Of a stretch of 64,000 nt of DNA, positions 8,814 to 16,878 are shown piece after piece. Positions within the stretch are counted from its first letter, which is position 1. Each line of letters starts with the position of its first letter. This DNA comes from Lachnospiraceae bacterium. GTDB lineage: Bacteria > Bacillota > Clostridia > Lachnospirales > Lachnospiraceae. The translations under genes were made by a program, and so were the position numbers. The stretch covers positions 1-64,000 of the forward strand of contig JAIKZO010000046.1 in the NCBI GenBank assembly GCA_024682115.1, read 5' to 3'. Under the pieces are notes generated by a model. It had not been told where the DNA came from and made no database searches. It worked only from the letters and a program-made list of their open reading frames with translations.

Positions 8814-10070
8814 ATGAAAAGAAGATCAAGTTTCATTTTCAACTTCATAAAAGACATTCCGGTTTTTATCTCGATCGCGATCCTTTTCGTGTTTGCGGTT
8901 TTGTTTTTCGTGCTCCCGTTAAGGGAGTTTTCGGAAAACGAAAACAGGATGCTCGCGATCTGCCCCGAGCCTTCGCTTGAGACAATCTTTGACGGAAGCT
9001 TCAGGAAGGAATACGAAACTTACCTTTCGGATCAGTTCCCTATGAGAGATGAACTTCTTTCCTTTTCGGTGCTGTCTTCAAGGGCCGAAGGAAAGCAGAG
9101 GATAAACGATGTTATCTATGCAAAGGAAGATGACGGGAAAACGAGGCTTATCGACGATTATAAAACGCCCAAAAACGAGGATAAGTTCATAGATGCCGTC
9201 AGTCGCTTGTATGAGGGAGTTGAATCTGCCGATATCACGGTCATGATAGTTCCGACAGCATATCAGTTCTATGAAGATGAGATGCCCAAGGTCCTTTTAT
9301 CACAGGAGAGGGCAAGGCAGCAGGATACATTTGAACGCCTGAGAGAAGGCATCGCCGCGATCGGGAATAAAAGCGTGGCGGAAGACATGCCTGAAGGCTT
9401 TGGAAGATCCGGTGGGATAAACATAGTAGAAGGGATCACGAATTCCTTAGAAGAAGGACGGAACGCCGGCTTTAACATGTACTACCGGACAGATCATCAT
9501 TGGACGATGCACGGAGCATACAGAGGATACCGGGCACTGGCTCCTTACCTTAAACTGCCAGTTGATACTGCATTGGAAGATAAAATGACAATAGTGTCGG
9601 AAAGTTTCTACGGAACTACCTGGTCAAGAGTTGTAGACAGTTCCGTTTTGCCCGATACGATAGAGATATATGAAAACCCCGCATGGGAAAACAGTCTTGT
9701 CGTTTCGTATGAAGATACGAAGGAAGTTTCATCATCCCCTTACAACAGGGAATATCTTGATAAAAAAGACAAATATTCGCTTTACTTAAATAACCAGCAT
9801 TCTCTCATAAGGATAGACAATCCCGGAGTGGATCTTACGAGGACCGACGGAAGCAAAAGGCGTGCGATCGCGATCATAAAAGACAGCTATGCAAACAGCC
9901 TTATCCCGCTTTTGATCGATCGGTATGAAACCATATGGGTGTTTGATCCGAGATATTATCGCGGGAGCATTGTAGAATGGGTGAACGAACATCCCGAAGT
10001 CGAGGATGTCCTGGTCCTTTATAATCTTGCTACGATGGATAATGACAGAGGGCTTGGCGCGATCTATTAA
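8814..10070 (+). CDS. DHHW family protein (AlgX/AlgJ-like acetylation partner)
   Basis: About 418 residues with one N-terminal signal anchor (~residues 10-38). The family-defining motif TDHHWTMHGAY sits near residues 225-235, and a late SYANSLIPLL motif with the DSY serine is present; both fit SGNH-like DltD/AlgJ/AlgX proteins that receive the acyl group from an MBOAT protein and place it on the polymer outside the cell. I chose ATG 8814 because AGGGG lies 6-8 nt before it; an earlier TTG overlaps the MBOAT stop. Gap to the MBOAT gene is 29 nt, supporting a functional pair. Confidence 0.88.
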   Translation: MKRRSSFIFNFIKDIPVFISIAILFVFAVLFFVLPLREFSENENRMLAICPEPSLETIFDGSFRKEYETYLSDQFPMRDELLSFSVLSSRAEGKQRINDVIYAKEDDGKTRLIDDYKTPKNEDKFIDAVSRLYEGVESADITVMIVPTAYQFYEDEMPKVLLSQERARQQDTFERLREGIAAIGNKSVAEDMPEGFGRSGGINIVEGITNSLEEGRNAGFNMYYRTDHHWTMHGAYRGYRALAPYLKLPVDTALEDKMTIVSESFYGTTWSRVVDSSVLPDTIEIYENPAWENSLVVSYEDTKEVSSSPYNREYLDKKDKYSLYLNNQHSLIRIDNPGVDLTRTDGSKRRAIAIIKDSYANSLIPLLIDRYETIWVFDPRYYRGSIVEWVNEHPEVEDVLVLYNLATMDNDRGLGAIY

Positions 10071-10111
10071 CGATTGCGACCCACCGGACCGTAACGCAGA
10101 TCGTCGATCGT

Positions 10112-10993
10112 TCATCGTCCCGTAACGCTGACCATGATACCGGCGAGGATGATAAGGGCACAGAAGATCTTGTAGCCGATATTCTTTTCCTTAAAGATAA
10201 ATTTTCCGCAGATAATGGAAATGATGCAGGATGACTGCTTCAACAAAGTCATTATTATGATCTTTGAATCGGTGACCGAGTTAGCGATAAAAAGCGCTTT
10301 GTCAGCGATGAAGAACATGAAGCTCAGAAGCCAGATCCATCCGTTCTTCCAGACGGAAAGGCTTAACTTAACGCGGTCGGCCACGAATAGGATCCCGTAG
10401 AAAAGAACGAGATAGAGCATGTACCAGAATTGAAGCTGGGATGAATTGATATCCCGCATGTATATCTTATCGAGACATCCCGATATCGCGTTCAGGATAC
10501 ATGAACCAAGTACCATCCAGACATATTTGGGTGGTATTTTTTCTGACCGGAATGCCTGATTGCCTTTTCCGGTACGCATTCTGATCGTGGGATAAAGCCT
10601 TAAGAACAAAAGACCTGACAGTACAAGGATAAGTCCGATTGTTGTGTAGACCGTGGCTTTTTCCTTAAGTACGATGATCCCGAAGCCTGTGGAAAAGATT
10701 ATCCTTGAAAGGTCGAGGATGCCGTATACGCTTATCGGGATCTTATCTAAAGCCATAAACGACATGATCCAGGCGACGAATATCACGAAGCTCTTTATCG
10801 CGATCAGAAAGTAATACTTCGTCGGCAGACCGCTGAATGCAGCGGGAGCCTCCGGAAGGCAGAATATAAAAGCCAGGAAAGTGTACACAAAAAGAACCTC
10901 CACAACGGAGTTTTTGTTTAAAGCTTTCTTTTTGACCACATCACGGAATCCCTTTACGATCCCGTAGAATAAAACAAGCCCTGCCCAGAGCAT
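10112..10993 (-). CDS. EamA/DMT-family transporter
   Basis: A 293-residue membrane protein with ten predicted helices in two five-helix halves, the usual drug/metabolite transporter layout. The second half ends with LLKQSSCIISIICGKFIFKE, typical of EamA repeats; the first half has the matching FSTGFGIIVLKEK. Substrate cannot be assigned. Start ATG is preceded by AGGAG. It stands alone, converging with the DHHW gene (41-nt gap) and divergent from the DUF4230 gene. Confidence 0.85.
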   Translation of the reverse strand: MLWAGLVLFYGIVKGFRDVVKKKALNKNSVVEVLFVYTFLAFIFCLPEAPAAFSGLPTKYYFLIAIKSFVIFVAWIMSFMALDKIPISVYGILDLSRIIFSTGFGIIVLKEKATVYTTIGLILVLSGLLFLRLYPTIRMRTGKGNQAFRSEKIPPKYVWMVLGSCILNAISGCLDKIYMRDINSSQLQFWYMLYLVLFYGILFVADRVKLSLSVWKNGWIWLLSFMFFIADKALFIANSVTDSKIIIMTLLKQSSCIISIICGKFIFKEKNIGYKIFCALIILAGIMVSVTGR

Positions 10994-11014
10994 ACGTTTT
11001 CTCCTTTTTTGAAC

Positions 11015-11050
11015 GTCCCTCTCAGTGACATCTTACTGCTTTATCGGGAC
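11015..11050. repeat. GTCCC/GGGAC inverted repeat in intergenic region
   Basis: GTCCC (11015-11019) and GGGAC (11046-11050) flank a 26-nt spacer between divergent genes. It resembles short intergenic palindromes, but I see only this copy in the window. Confidence 0.25.
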
Positions 11051-11102
11051 ACTTTCTCACTTCATACGCACCGTTGTTCATGATAAGATATATTGATAAA
11101 GG

Positions 11103-11132
11103 TGTCAAAATCAGCACAAGCTATTATATAAT
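11103..11132 (+). promoter_or_regulatory. Putative promoter of the DUF4230 operon
   Basis: A perfect TATAAT at 11127-11132 with a weak -35 (TGTCAA, 11103-11108, 18-nt spacer). The transcript would start near 11139, 20 nt before the ATG, and include the GAAAGGAG ribosome-binding site. Confidence 0.5.
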
Positions 11133-11158
11133 GTTGAAGGTAGGAAAGGAGCCGCCAC

Positions 11159-11845
11159 ATGGATAACCGTGATATCATACGTAGGAAGTTTTACCTCATA
11201 CTTATTGTAGTGACAACGCTGGCGATAGTATGTGTTCTTATCTACGCTTCAAACCATAAAAGGAATGAGGAAAGCCACCTTGCCAGGACATACGAAAACG
11301 GCAGCAGCAAGGAAAAACTTTTTGAAAATGCCGAGAAGAAAGAAGAAGTCGTGACCATAAATACCGAGATCATTGAAGACGGTCTAAAGGAAATGGGAAC
11401 GCTGATAACGGAAGAGTACTATTTCACGCAGGTCGAGGAATACACGAGCACCACGAAAGCCTGGGTGTTCTTCGATTCGACCGCGAAATTTACATACAGC
11501 TATGACGGAACGGTATCGGCCGGAATCGATTGCAATAAGATCAGTGTCGATAAGGACGACGAGCAGAAGATCATAAAGATCAGTGTTCCGAAAGCCGAGA
11601 TAATCAATGTTTTCATAGATCACAACAGCTTTAAGATCTATGAGGAAAAGAACGGGCTCTGGAACAAGATCGACATGGAAAAATATAACGACTCGATCAT
11701 TGAATTCGAAGAGGCCGCAAGGACCAAGGCACAGGAAAAAGGCATAATAGACAAAGCCGATGAGGGTGCAAGAAAGATGATAGAATCGTTTGTCAGATCC
11801 ATAGCGGATACGGATGAGTACACGATCGAACTGACGACGGGTTAG
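11159..11845 (+). CDS. DUF4230 domain protein, membrane-anchored
   Basis: A 228-residue protein with a single N-terminal anchor (~residues 11-30) and an extracytoplasmic DUF4230 domain, seen in the pattern EEYYFTQVEEY, FTYSYDGTVSAGID and ISVPKAEIINVFID, with a late helical stretch EEAARTKAQEKG. DUF4230 proteins are widespread and uncharacterised. It heads a compact three-gene operon: the next membrane-protein gene begins 8 nt after its stop. The run of short gaps suggests the three products act together, but no function can be named. Confidence 0.8.
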   Translation: MDNRDIIRRKFYLILIVVTTLAIVCVLIYASNHKRNEESHLARTYENGSSKEKLFENAEKKEEVVTINTEIIEDGLKEMGTLITEEYYFTQVEEYTSTTKAWVFFDSTAKFTYSYDGTVSAGIDCNKISVDKDDEQKIIKISVPKAEIINVFIDHNSFKIYEEKNGLWNKIDMEKYNDSIIEFEEAARTKAQEKGIIDKADEGARKMIESFVRSIADTDEYTIELTTG

Positions 11846-11853
11846 GAGGTTTT

Positions 11854-12600
11854 ATGAAGATAACAAAAAGTATCGCAGCGATCCTTATAGTGATCCTCAT
11901 ATGTCTTATCTCAATCCTGATCATCACGCCTGTTACGACTGATGCCGATAATCACAGGCAGACGGTGGAGCAGCTTGACAATGAGATAGAAAACGTGCTT
12001 AAGCTTGCGGGCGGCGCAACGGTTGTTTCTGCGGCTGTATCGCTCCTTCCGGGTGATGCGTGTACGCCCATTTCCGAGCAGTTTGCGGAGCTTGGAAAAT
12101 ACTTTATCGTGATATTGAGTGCACTTTATTTTGAAAAATATTTCGTGACGCTTTCGGGGTATGTTTCTTTCGCGTTCCTTATCCCGGTTGCCTGTATTCT
12201 TTTCTGCGCGGGAGCGTTTTTCCTTAAGGACAGGCTCAAGGAAATCTCGCTAAAGCTCATGATCTGTGCGCTTGCGATCTATTTCCTCATACCGGTCAGC
12301 GTTAAGGCTTCACAGGTAATTTACAACAACTATCAAAGCAACATCGAGCAGACACTTGATGATGCGAACAAGATAAGTATAATAGATGAAGATGAGAGCG
12401 GTGTTGACAAGTTTCTTTCGTGGATAGAAAACGTATCGGGAACGGTCATAGATTATGTTACGGGACTGCTCAGTCGGTTTATCGAAGCCATTGCGGTCAT
12501 GTTGGTGACTTCGTGCCTGCTTCCGGTGATAGTTCTTTTGTTCTTTGTCTGGCTGATAAAACTGTTGTTTAATTTCGATATCGTTCAGATTCCAAAATGA
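11854..12600 (+). CDS. Polytopic membrane protein of unknown function (DUF4230 partner)
   Basis: A 248-residue protein with about five hydrophobic segments: an N-terminal anchor (~5-28), helices near 85-105, 108-128 and 135-155, and a long C-terminal helix (~210-240). Between the last two lies a polar coiled-coil-like segment (~160-190). No motif I recognise. It lies between the DUF4230 gene (8-nt gap) and the SseB-like gene (22-nt gap). Confidence 0.65.
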   Translation: MKITKSIAAILIVILICLISILIITPVTTDADNHRQTVEQLDNEIENVLKLAGGATVVSAAVSLLPGDACTPISEQFAELGKYFIVILSALYFEKYFVTLSGYVSFAFLIPVACILFCAGAFFLKDRLKEISLKLMICALAIYFLIPVSVKASQVIYNNYQSNIEQTLDDANKISIIDEDESGVDKFLSWIENVSGTVIDYVTGLLSRFIEAIAVMLVTSCLLPVIVLLFFVWLIKLLFNFDIVQIPK

Positions 12601-12622
12601 AGGATCAAGGAGAGTTTTACAG

Positions 12623-14053
12623 ATGAAACGAGGTGCAAATAAACGAGGTGTATTCGGAGACCTCATCGAAAAGCCCGGAAAAACAGACGGGTTTTTCTTT
12701 GGTACCGAAGATGTTTTTGAGCTGAAGGGCTCTGACGATATCGTGGCAGTCGGGCTGGTCATGGGAAAGATAAAGACAGGCGACACCGTTTATATAACAA
12801 ACCCCGGAGATGACGACGGAAAAGAAGAATCGGGGACGGTAGTAGGCATTGAGATAAACAGGATGGAGGCCAGGGCAGCAAAGAATTCCGTGGCGGCACT
12901 GAGGATAAAGGACGGAAAAAAATATACACTCAAGACGGGAACGGTGCTTCACCAGCAAAAGGCCCCCGAAAAAACGATACATGATGTTTACATGATGGCA
13001 CTCGGTGAGGGCTTTATCACATTTAAGGAGATGAAGCTTTCCCAAAAGGAATTCGAGAAGATGAGCCTTACCGATCTTGTCGAACTCGTTAATCTCTACA
13101 GGCTTTACCTTGATAACAACAAAGGGCCGCTCGCTGACACACTTACGGAACATGACCGGGAGATATCCGAGGTCATGAGCTCGTACCTGTGCAAAAAGCT
13201 CCTTTTGGCCAAGCGGATATATGTACTCATAAACAAAAAGACCGGCGAACCTCATATGTTGTCGGTGACTTATGAAAACGATAACGGTGAGATAATTACC
13301 ACCCCGCCGGATATCGTTGTGCTCACCAAGGCATATATCGATGAGTGGAGCAAACGGTTTGATACCTATACATATGAGTTCCTTGAAGTTGAAAACGGTG
13401 AGAACGGAAGAGGGATACACGATTACCTCGGCGAAGCTTTTTATCTTAACGGAGCCTGCGGTGTAAGGATACTTTATGAAAATATCGTCGTTGTTGCCGA
13501 GGCACTCGTTCGAAGACCCGATTACTCAAACCTTCCGGAGGTTCAGGTTCCGGTTACAAATCCCGATCTTGAAAGGTGGCTCCTGCTAACGGGACAGCTC
13601 GATCCTCCCGAGACACTTTCCGAGGACAAGCTACAGAAAGCTCTTTATTCGCATCTGTTTAAAGCTCTTGCATCCGCAAAGTTCATCGTGCCGATGAAGA
13701 TGAGCGAAGAAGGGGACGGTACCGGCGGGCCGGATTCATCCGACAACCCGGACGGTACGCTAAAACAGAGCTCTCCGGATAAGGATCAAAAGAAAGAGAC
13801 CAAGATGACGATCTCGATCCAGAAGGGTAAGAACAAAAAGGATGCTGTCCGCATGTATACGGACTGGAAGAGATTCCATATGGCATATAAGGAAGAGGAC
13901 GGATGGAAGGGACTTGTCGAACGTATCCCCAACATGATCGTCACATTTGACTGCGCGATCAACGTGACCGATTATCCCAAAGCCGGCTGCTACATCGACA
14001 GGATATCCTTTGAAGCCGATATCAGAAAATTCATGACGGAAGAAAACGGATAA
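12623..14053 (+). CDS. EF-Tu domain II-like / SseB-like cytosolic protein
   Basis: A 476-residue soluble protein. Residues ~15-95 look like a translation-factor domain II beta-barrel: FFFGTEDVFEL, VGLVMGKIKTGDTVYI, and GTVVGIEINRMEARAAKN resemble the EF-Tu/IF2 barrel. The C-terminal part (~310-476) resembles SseB family repeats (LERWLLLTGQL, SHLFKALASAKFIVPM, YTDWKRFHMAY), split by a Gly/Asp/Ser-rich linker near 370-395. The middle (~115-300) is unassigned. SseB-like proteins are linked to type III effectors in enterics but are widespread and mostly uncharacterised. There is no GTPase domain. It ends the DUF4230 operon and is followed by a terminator. Confidence 0.6.
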   Translation: MKRGANKRGVFGDLIEKPGKTDGFFFGTEDVFELKGSDDIVAVGLVMGKIKTGDTVYITNPGDDDGKEESGTVVGIEINRMEARAAKNSVAALRIKDGKKYTLKTGTVLHQQKAPEKTIHDVYMMALGEGFITFKEMKLSQKEFEKMSLTDLVELVNLYRLYLDNNKGPLADTLTEHDREISEVMSSYLCKKLLLAKRIYVLINKKTGEPHMLSVTYENDNGEIITTPPDIVVLTKAYIDEWSKRFDTYTYEFLEVENGENGRGIHDYLGEAFYLNGACGVRILYENIVVVAEALVRRPDYSNLPEVQVPVTNPDLERWLLLTGQLDPPETLSEDKLQKALYSHLFKALASAKFIVPMKMSEEGDGTGGPDSSDNPDGTLKQSSPDKDQKKETKMTISIQKGKNKKDAVRMYTDWKRFHMAYKEEDGWKGLVERIPNMIVTFDCAINVTDYPKAGCYIDRISFEADIRKFMTEENG

Positions 14054-14068
14054 GACGTTTTTGATCCA

Positions 14069-14109
14069 AAGAGCGAAATAGGCATGCCCATTTCGCTCTT
14101 ATTTATATT
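14069..14109 (+). terminator. Rho-independent terminator after the DUF4230 operon
   Basis: AAGAGCGAAAT (14069-14079) pairs perfectly with ATTTCGCTCTT (14090-14100), with a 10-nt loop and a T-rich tail. Confidence 0.85.
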
Positions 14110-14185
14110 TCTTCATATGCTGTCCGGGATTATCATATAAGCATAAAAGGATGTTAACAGCCCAATGGCTGAGAAAGGAAAGCAT

Positions 14186-14410
14186 ATGTTGACATTATTA
14201 TTTACGATCGGACTTATATGGATGGTGTGGAAAGTGGCTTTTCTGGGATTCAGACTTACATGGGGGATCATAAGACTGTTGTTCTCGACGATCCTTTTCC
14301 CGATCATTCTCATAGGATTTTGTGTTGCCGGACTTGTATACACAGCACTTCCCATAGTGATAGCTGTCGGGATCATCGCTCTGATAGCAGGCAAGGCAAA
14401 AACTATCTGA
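14186..14410 (+). CDS. Small hydrophobic membrane protein
   Basis: A 74-residue protein consisting almost entirely of hydrophobic segments (about 3 helices: LLFTIGLIWMVWKVAFLGF, IIRLLFSTILFPIILIGF, YTALPIVIAVGIIALI), ending in a short basic tail. I chose ATG 14186 because GAAAGGAA lies 5 nt before it; an ATG at 14165 lacks a site. No family recognised. It overlaps the end of the convergent XRE regulator gene by 8 nt. Confidence 0.55.
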   Translation: MLTLLFTIGLIWMVWKVAFLGFRLTWGIIRLLFSTILFPIILIGFCVAGLVYTALPIVIAVGIIALIAGKAKTI

Positions 14411-14897
14411 GCATCGAACTGTCAAGCTTTCCGGTAGCAACCGCATTATTGACCCAAAGCTTCAGGGCATCGATTGCCAGAGACATCTCGTTAAGAGAAT
14501 TCTGGATGGACAGGAAATCCGGAAGTTCGTCCTCGCTCAGTTCACCGTCAGCCGAGATCTCGATAAGGCGGTCCTTGTTATTCTGAAGACGGTTCAGTGT
14601 TGCGAGCATCTCAAGCGTGATATGAGGCAGGTCCTTGACCTTGACTTCGGGAACGTATTTCTGCCCGATCTCACACTCATGAGAACAGAAATAATTGCAT
14701 AAAGAAGGGTTTTTATAACATTCAGCCATAAGCAATACTTCATCGGGATGGGGTATTGCTTTTTCCGTTTCTATCTTATATATCCGGTCGGCGGATATGC
14801 ATCCCATCTGTTCGGCAGCAGCTTCCCTCGTAAGACCGGCCTCTTCGCGGCTGGTAAAATATATGTTCTTGTCTTCTTTGACGGATCTGTTTCCCAT
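14403..14897 (-). CDS. XRE-family helix-turn-helix protein
   Basis: A 164-residue cytosolic protein. Residues ~15-60 form a Cro/CI-type HTH: SREEAGLTREAAAEQMG as helices 1-2, then SADRIYKIETEKAIPHPDEV. Residues ~65-80 hold Cys residues (NYFCSHECEIGQ) that could bind a metal, and the C-terminal ~80 residues are helical. The HTH resembles Lachnospiraceae regulators with a CSxEC-type segment; target unknown. GGAGGA lies 7 nt before the ATG. Confidence 0.8.
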   Translation of the reverse strand: MGNRSVKEDKNIYFTSREEAGLTREAAAEQMGCISADRIYKIETEKAIPHPDEVLLMAECYKNPSLCNYFCSHECEIGQKYVPEVKVKDLPHITLEMLATLNRLQNNKDRLIEISADGELSEDELPDFLSIQNSLNEMSLAIDALKLWVNNAVATGKLDSSMLR

Positions 14898-15050
14898 GAT
14901 ATTCCTCCGTTTTCGCCAAATTGAACGAAATGGAACACCGAAATTCTGTTTTTTAACGATGTTCCCCGTTACCGGAATATTATAATATATTCTCAGATCA
15001 AATGAAAACCGGTCTGATATTTTCGGATACGGATGCAGGAGGGTGGTCCC

Positions 15051-15194
15051 ATGGATGTAAAAGAAAGAGTATGGCTGTGCAGGGTGATAGAGAAGATCAA
15101 GTCACAGCCCGAGTTTTCCGAAAGACTTAGGATACAAAACGCATCTGAGGTCGTTATTTCGCAAAATATGGAAGAAGAGAGGTCAGGATCATGA
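15051..15194 (+). CDS. Small uncharacterised protein, 47 aa
   Basis: A 47-codon gene opening MDVKERVWLCRVIEKIKS. A strong AGGAGGG lies 7 nt before the ATG, and its stop overlaps the next start as ATGA at 15191-15194, the usual sign of translational coupling. The product is helical and charged. No family recognised. Confidence 0.55.
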   Translation: MDVKERVWLCRVIEKIKSQPEFSERLRIQNASEVVISQNMEEERSGS

Positions 15195-15607
15195 ACGAAG
15201 CGGAAAGAAGAGAAATACAGGAGGCCATTGATGCAGCCGATGAGGCTTTGTATCATCTTTATTCGGCCAGAAAGTATCTTAACAGTGCCGGAAACTGGGG
15301 ACTGCTGGACATTTTCGGCGGCGGCCTCATATCGGGACTTATAAAGCACGGCAAGATGAGCGATGCCGAAAACGAGATAGAAAAGGCAAAATACGCCCTT
15401 CAGAAGTTCAGTAAGGAACTCAGGGACATAAGCGGATACAGTTCAATACATATCGATGATTTTCTGACGATCGCGGATTTTATCTTCGACGGAGTACTTA
15501 CGGATTTCTGGGTCCAGTCAAAGATAAACAAGGCCAAAGACCAGTGCGATGAGGCGATAATACAGGTTGATACGATCCGCACCGAACTCAGATCCAAAAT
15601 AAACTGA
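15191..15607 (+). CDS. Uncharacterised helical protein
   Basis: A 138-residue protein, mostly amphipathic helix: an N-terminal helical pair (EAIDAADEALYHLYSARKY), a short Gly-rich turn (IFGGGLISGLIKHGK), then helices rich in Lys and Glu, ending KINKAKDQCDEAIIQVD. It could be membrane-associated through the Gly-rich turn. Similar proteins occur in Firmicutes without known function. Coupled by a 4-nt overlap to the 47-aa gene at 15051. Confidence 0.65.
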   Translation: MNEAERREIQEAIDAADEALYHLYSARKYLNSAGNWGLLDIFGGGLISGLIKHGKMSDAENEIEKAKYALQKFSKELRDISGYSSIHIDDFLTIADFIFDGVLTDFWVQSKINKAKDQCDEAIIQVDTIRTELRSKIN

Positions 15608-15644
15608 AAAAAACGAAAAACTGAAAAACCGATCGGTCCCGAAA

Positions 15645-15911
15645 CTATATCCAGGAGTAATCTCCGCCGGTAACGGCAAGACTTAGTAAGGTGTCGTATT
15701 TTTCGACGTCTTCGCCTTCGAGCATTTCAAGGAGTCTGGCATCTTCTTTTGCTTTCGGCATTTCTTCATCGGGGCCGATCTCCATGTTCACTTCTTCACC
15801 GCAATATGGACAGACAAGAGAAGGCGCTATCCTTATGTCCAGAAAACGGTTATTGCAAGAAACACATTCGTAGAATCCACATCTTTCTGTTCCGTCGGGT
15901 ACATAAAACAT
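15645..15911 (-). CDS. Small zinc-ribbon protein
   Basis: An 88-residue protein with four cysteines in two pairs, CVSCNNRF and CPYCGEEV, forming a likely zinc ribbon at residues ~16-40, followed by an acidic tail (IGPDEEMPKAKED). No enzymatic motif. It may be a nucleic-acid- or protein-binding accessory. Transcribed alone, convergent with the preceding gene. GGAG lies about 11 nt before the ATG. Confidence 0.6.
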   Translation of the reverse strand: MFYVPDGTERCGFYECVSCNNRFLDIRIAPSLVCPYCGEEVNMEIGPDEEMPKAKEDARLLEMLEGEDVEKYDTLLSLAVTGGDYSWI

Positions 15912-16009
15912 AATCAGGTTTTCTCCATTCTAAATCTCATTTTATGATATAACACAATCGTGCTTTAAGTCTATTTTTTCGCACATAAAGTATGCAATAA
16001 TGAATTGTG

Positions 16010-16040
16010 TTAACAACCGGTACAGTAAATGGTGTAAAAT
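16010..16040 (+). promoter_or_regulatory. Putative promoter before the 16043-16149 hairpin RNA
   Basis: TAAAAT at 16035-16040 is preceded by TGG/TG (extended -10) and by TTAACA (16010-16015) at a long 19-nt spacer. The start would be near 16047, at the edge of the long stem. Confidence 0.4.
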
Positions 16041-16042
16041 AG

Positions 16043-16149
16043 AATTGCACCTGTTCGAGAGAATGATTCATTATGTTTCATTGCCCGGATGACTCTTTTT
16101 TCAAATGCGTAGGCTGTGCGGAGCATTCAACCGGGCAGCAGGTGCAATT
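16043..16149 (+). ncRNA. Candidate structured leader RNA or small RNA
   Basis: AATTGCACCTG (16043-16053) pairs perfectly over 11 bp with CAGGTGCAATT (16139-16149). Inside, TGCCCGG (16082-16088) pairs over 7 bp with CCGGGCA (16131-16137), and ATG-CTC (16089-16095, one bulge) pairs with GAGCAT (16121-16126). A 28-nt single-stranded bulge lies on the 5' side. The total is a 107-nt rod that ends 24 nt before the exonuclease ATG. It is not a tRNA and lacks the SRP and 6S sequence signatures I know. It may be a leader or an independent RNA. Confidence 0.45.
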
Positions 16150-16173
16150 GTTAAAGAAGGCAACTTAACGATA

Positions 16174-16845
16174 ATGCTGGGAAATACATACGGAAACAGA
16201 TTAACTGAATATCTTAATGACTATGTTGTTTTTGATCTTGAGACAACCGGTACATCGTGTTATACGGACAGAGTCGTGGAAATATCGGCAATAAAAGTGA
16301 TAAACAACGAGATAGCGGAGGAATTTTCATCTCTTGTCAATCCGGAGCAGAAGATTCCTTATTTTGCGTCACAGGTTAACGGTATTACCGATGATATGGT
16401 CGCCGATGCGCCGTTGTTTGAAGAGGCGTTGCAGGATTTCCTCGAGTTTATCGGTGATCTTCCGCTGGTAGGACATAACATTCATTGTTTTGACATGAAG
16501 TTCATATACAGGGATTCAATGGAGTTTTATGGGGCTGTACCCGGAAATGATTATGTTGATACTCTGTATCTTGCCAGGATGTGCCTGCCCGAACTGGATC
16601 ACCATACATTATCGGATCTGGCGAGTCATTATGGTATCTCGACGGAAGGAGCGCACAGGGCTCTTGCCGATTGCAGGATGAACCGGATGGTATATGAAAA
16701 ACTTGGCGAACATCTTGTTTCTCATACATTGGATTTCCCCAAATGCCCCAAATGCGGCAACATAATGGTAAAAAGATCCGGAAAGTATGGGTCGTTCATG
16801 GGTTGCAGCGGATACCCGAATTGCAGACATACCGAAAAACTCTGA
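16174..16845 (+). CDS. DnaQ-like 3'-5' exonuclease with C-terminal topoisomerase-type zinc ribbon
   Basis: About 223 residues. The DEDDh exonuclease motifs are present: FDLETTG (Exo I), HNIHCFDMKF (Exo II) and HRALADC (Exo III with the general-base His). The last ~40 residues form a zinc ribbon like those at the end of topoisomerase I: CPKCG, then FMGCSGYPNC. Such proteins degrade single-stranded nucleic acid; the ribbon probably helps bind DNA. The ATG at 16174 fits the family N-terminus; an earlier ATG (16105) falls inside the hairpin RNA and lacks a ribosome-binding site. It heads a run of same-strand genes to 26973. Confidence 0.85.
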   Translation: MLGNTYGNRLTEYLNDYVVFDLETTGTSCYTDRVVEISAIKVINNEIAEEFSSLVNPEQKIPYFASQVNGITDDMVADAPLFEEALQDFLEFIGDLPLVGHNIHCFDMKFIYRDSMEFYGAVPGNDYVDTLYLARMCLPELDHHTLSDLASHYGISTEGAHRALADCRMNRMVYEKLGEHLVSHTLDFPKCPKCGNIMVKRSGKYGSFMGCSGYPNCRHTEKL

Positions 16846-16878
16846 GATTTCCTATGCATAAAAACTCTAATAGTCATT

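Noticed and set aside
16082-16137. A tRNA-like acceptor pairing (TGCCCGG/CCGGGCA) with an apparent TTCAA loop.
   Set aside because: Only 56 nt lie between the ends, there is no D or anticodon arm, and the pairing continues into the longer 11-bp stem.
16043-16149. 4.5S (SRP) RNA or 6S RNA.
   Set aside because: The conserved SRP loop sequence and the 6S central-bubble layout are absent; only the rod shape is similar.
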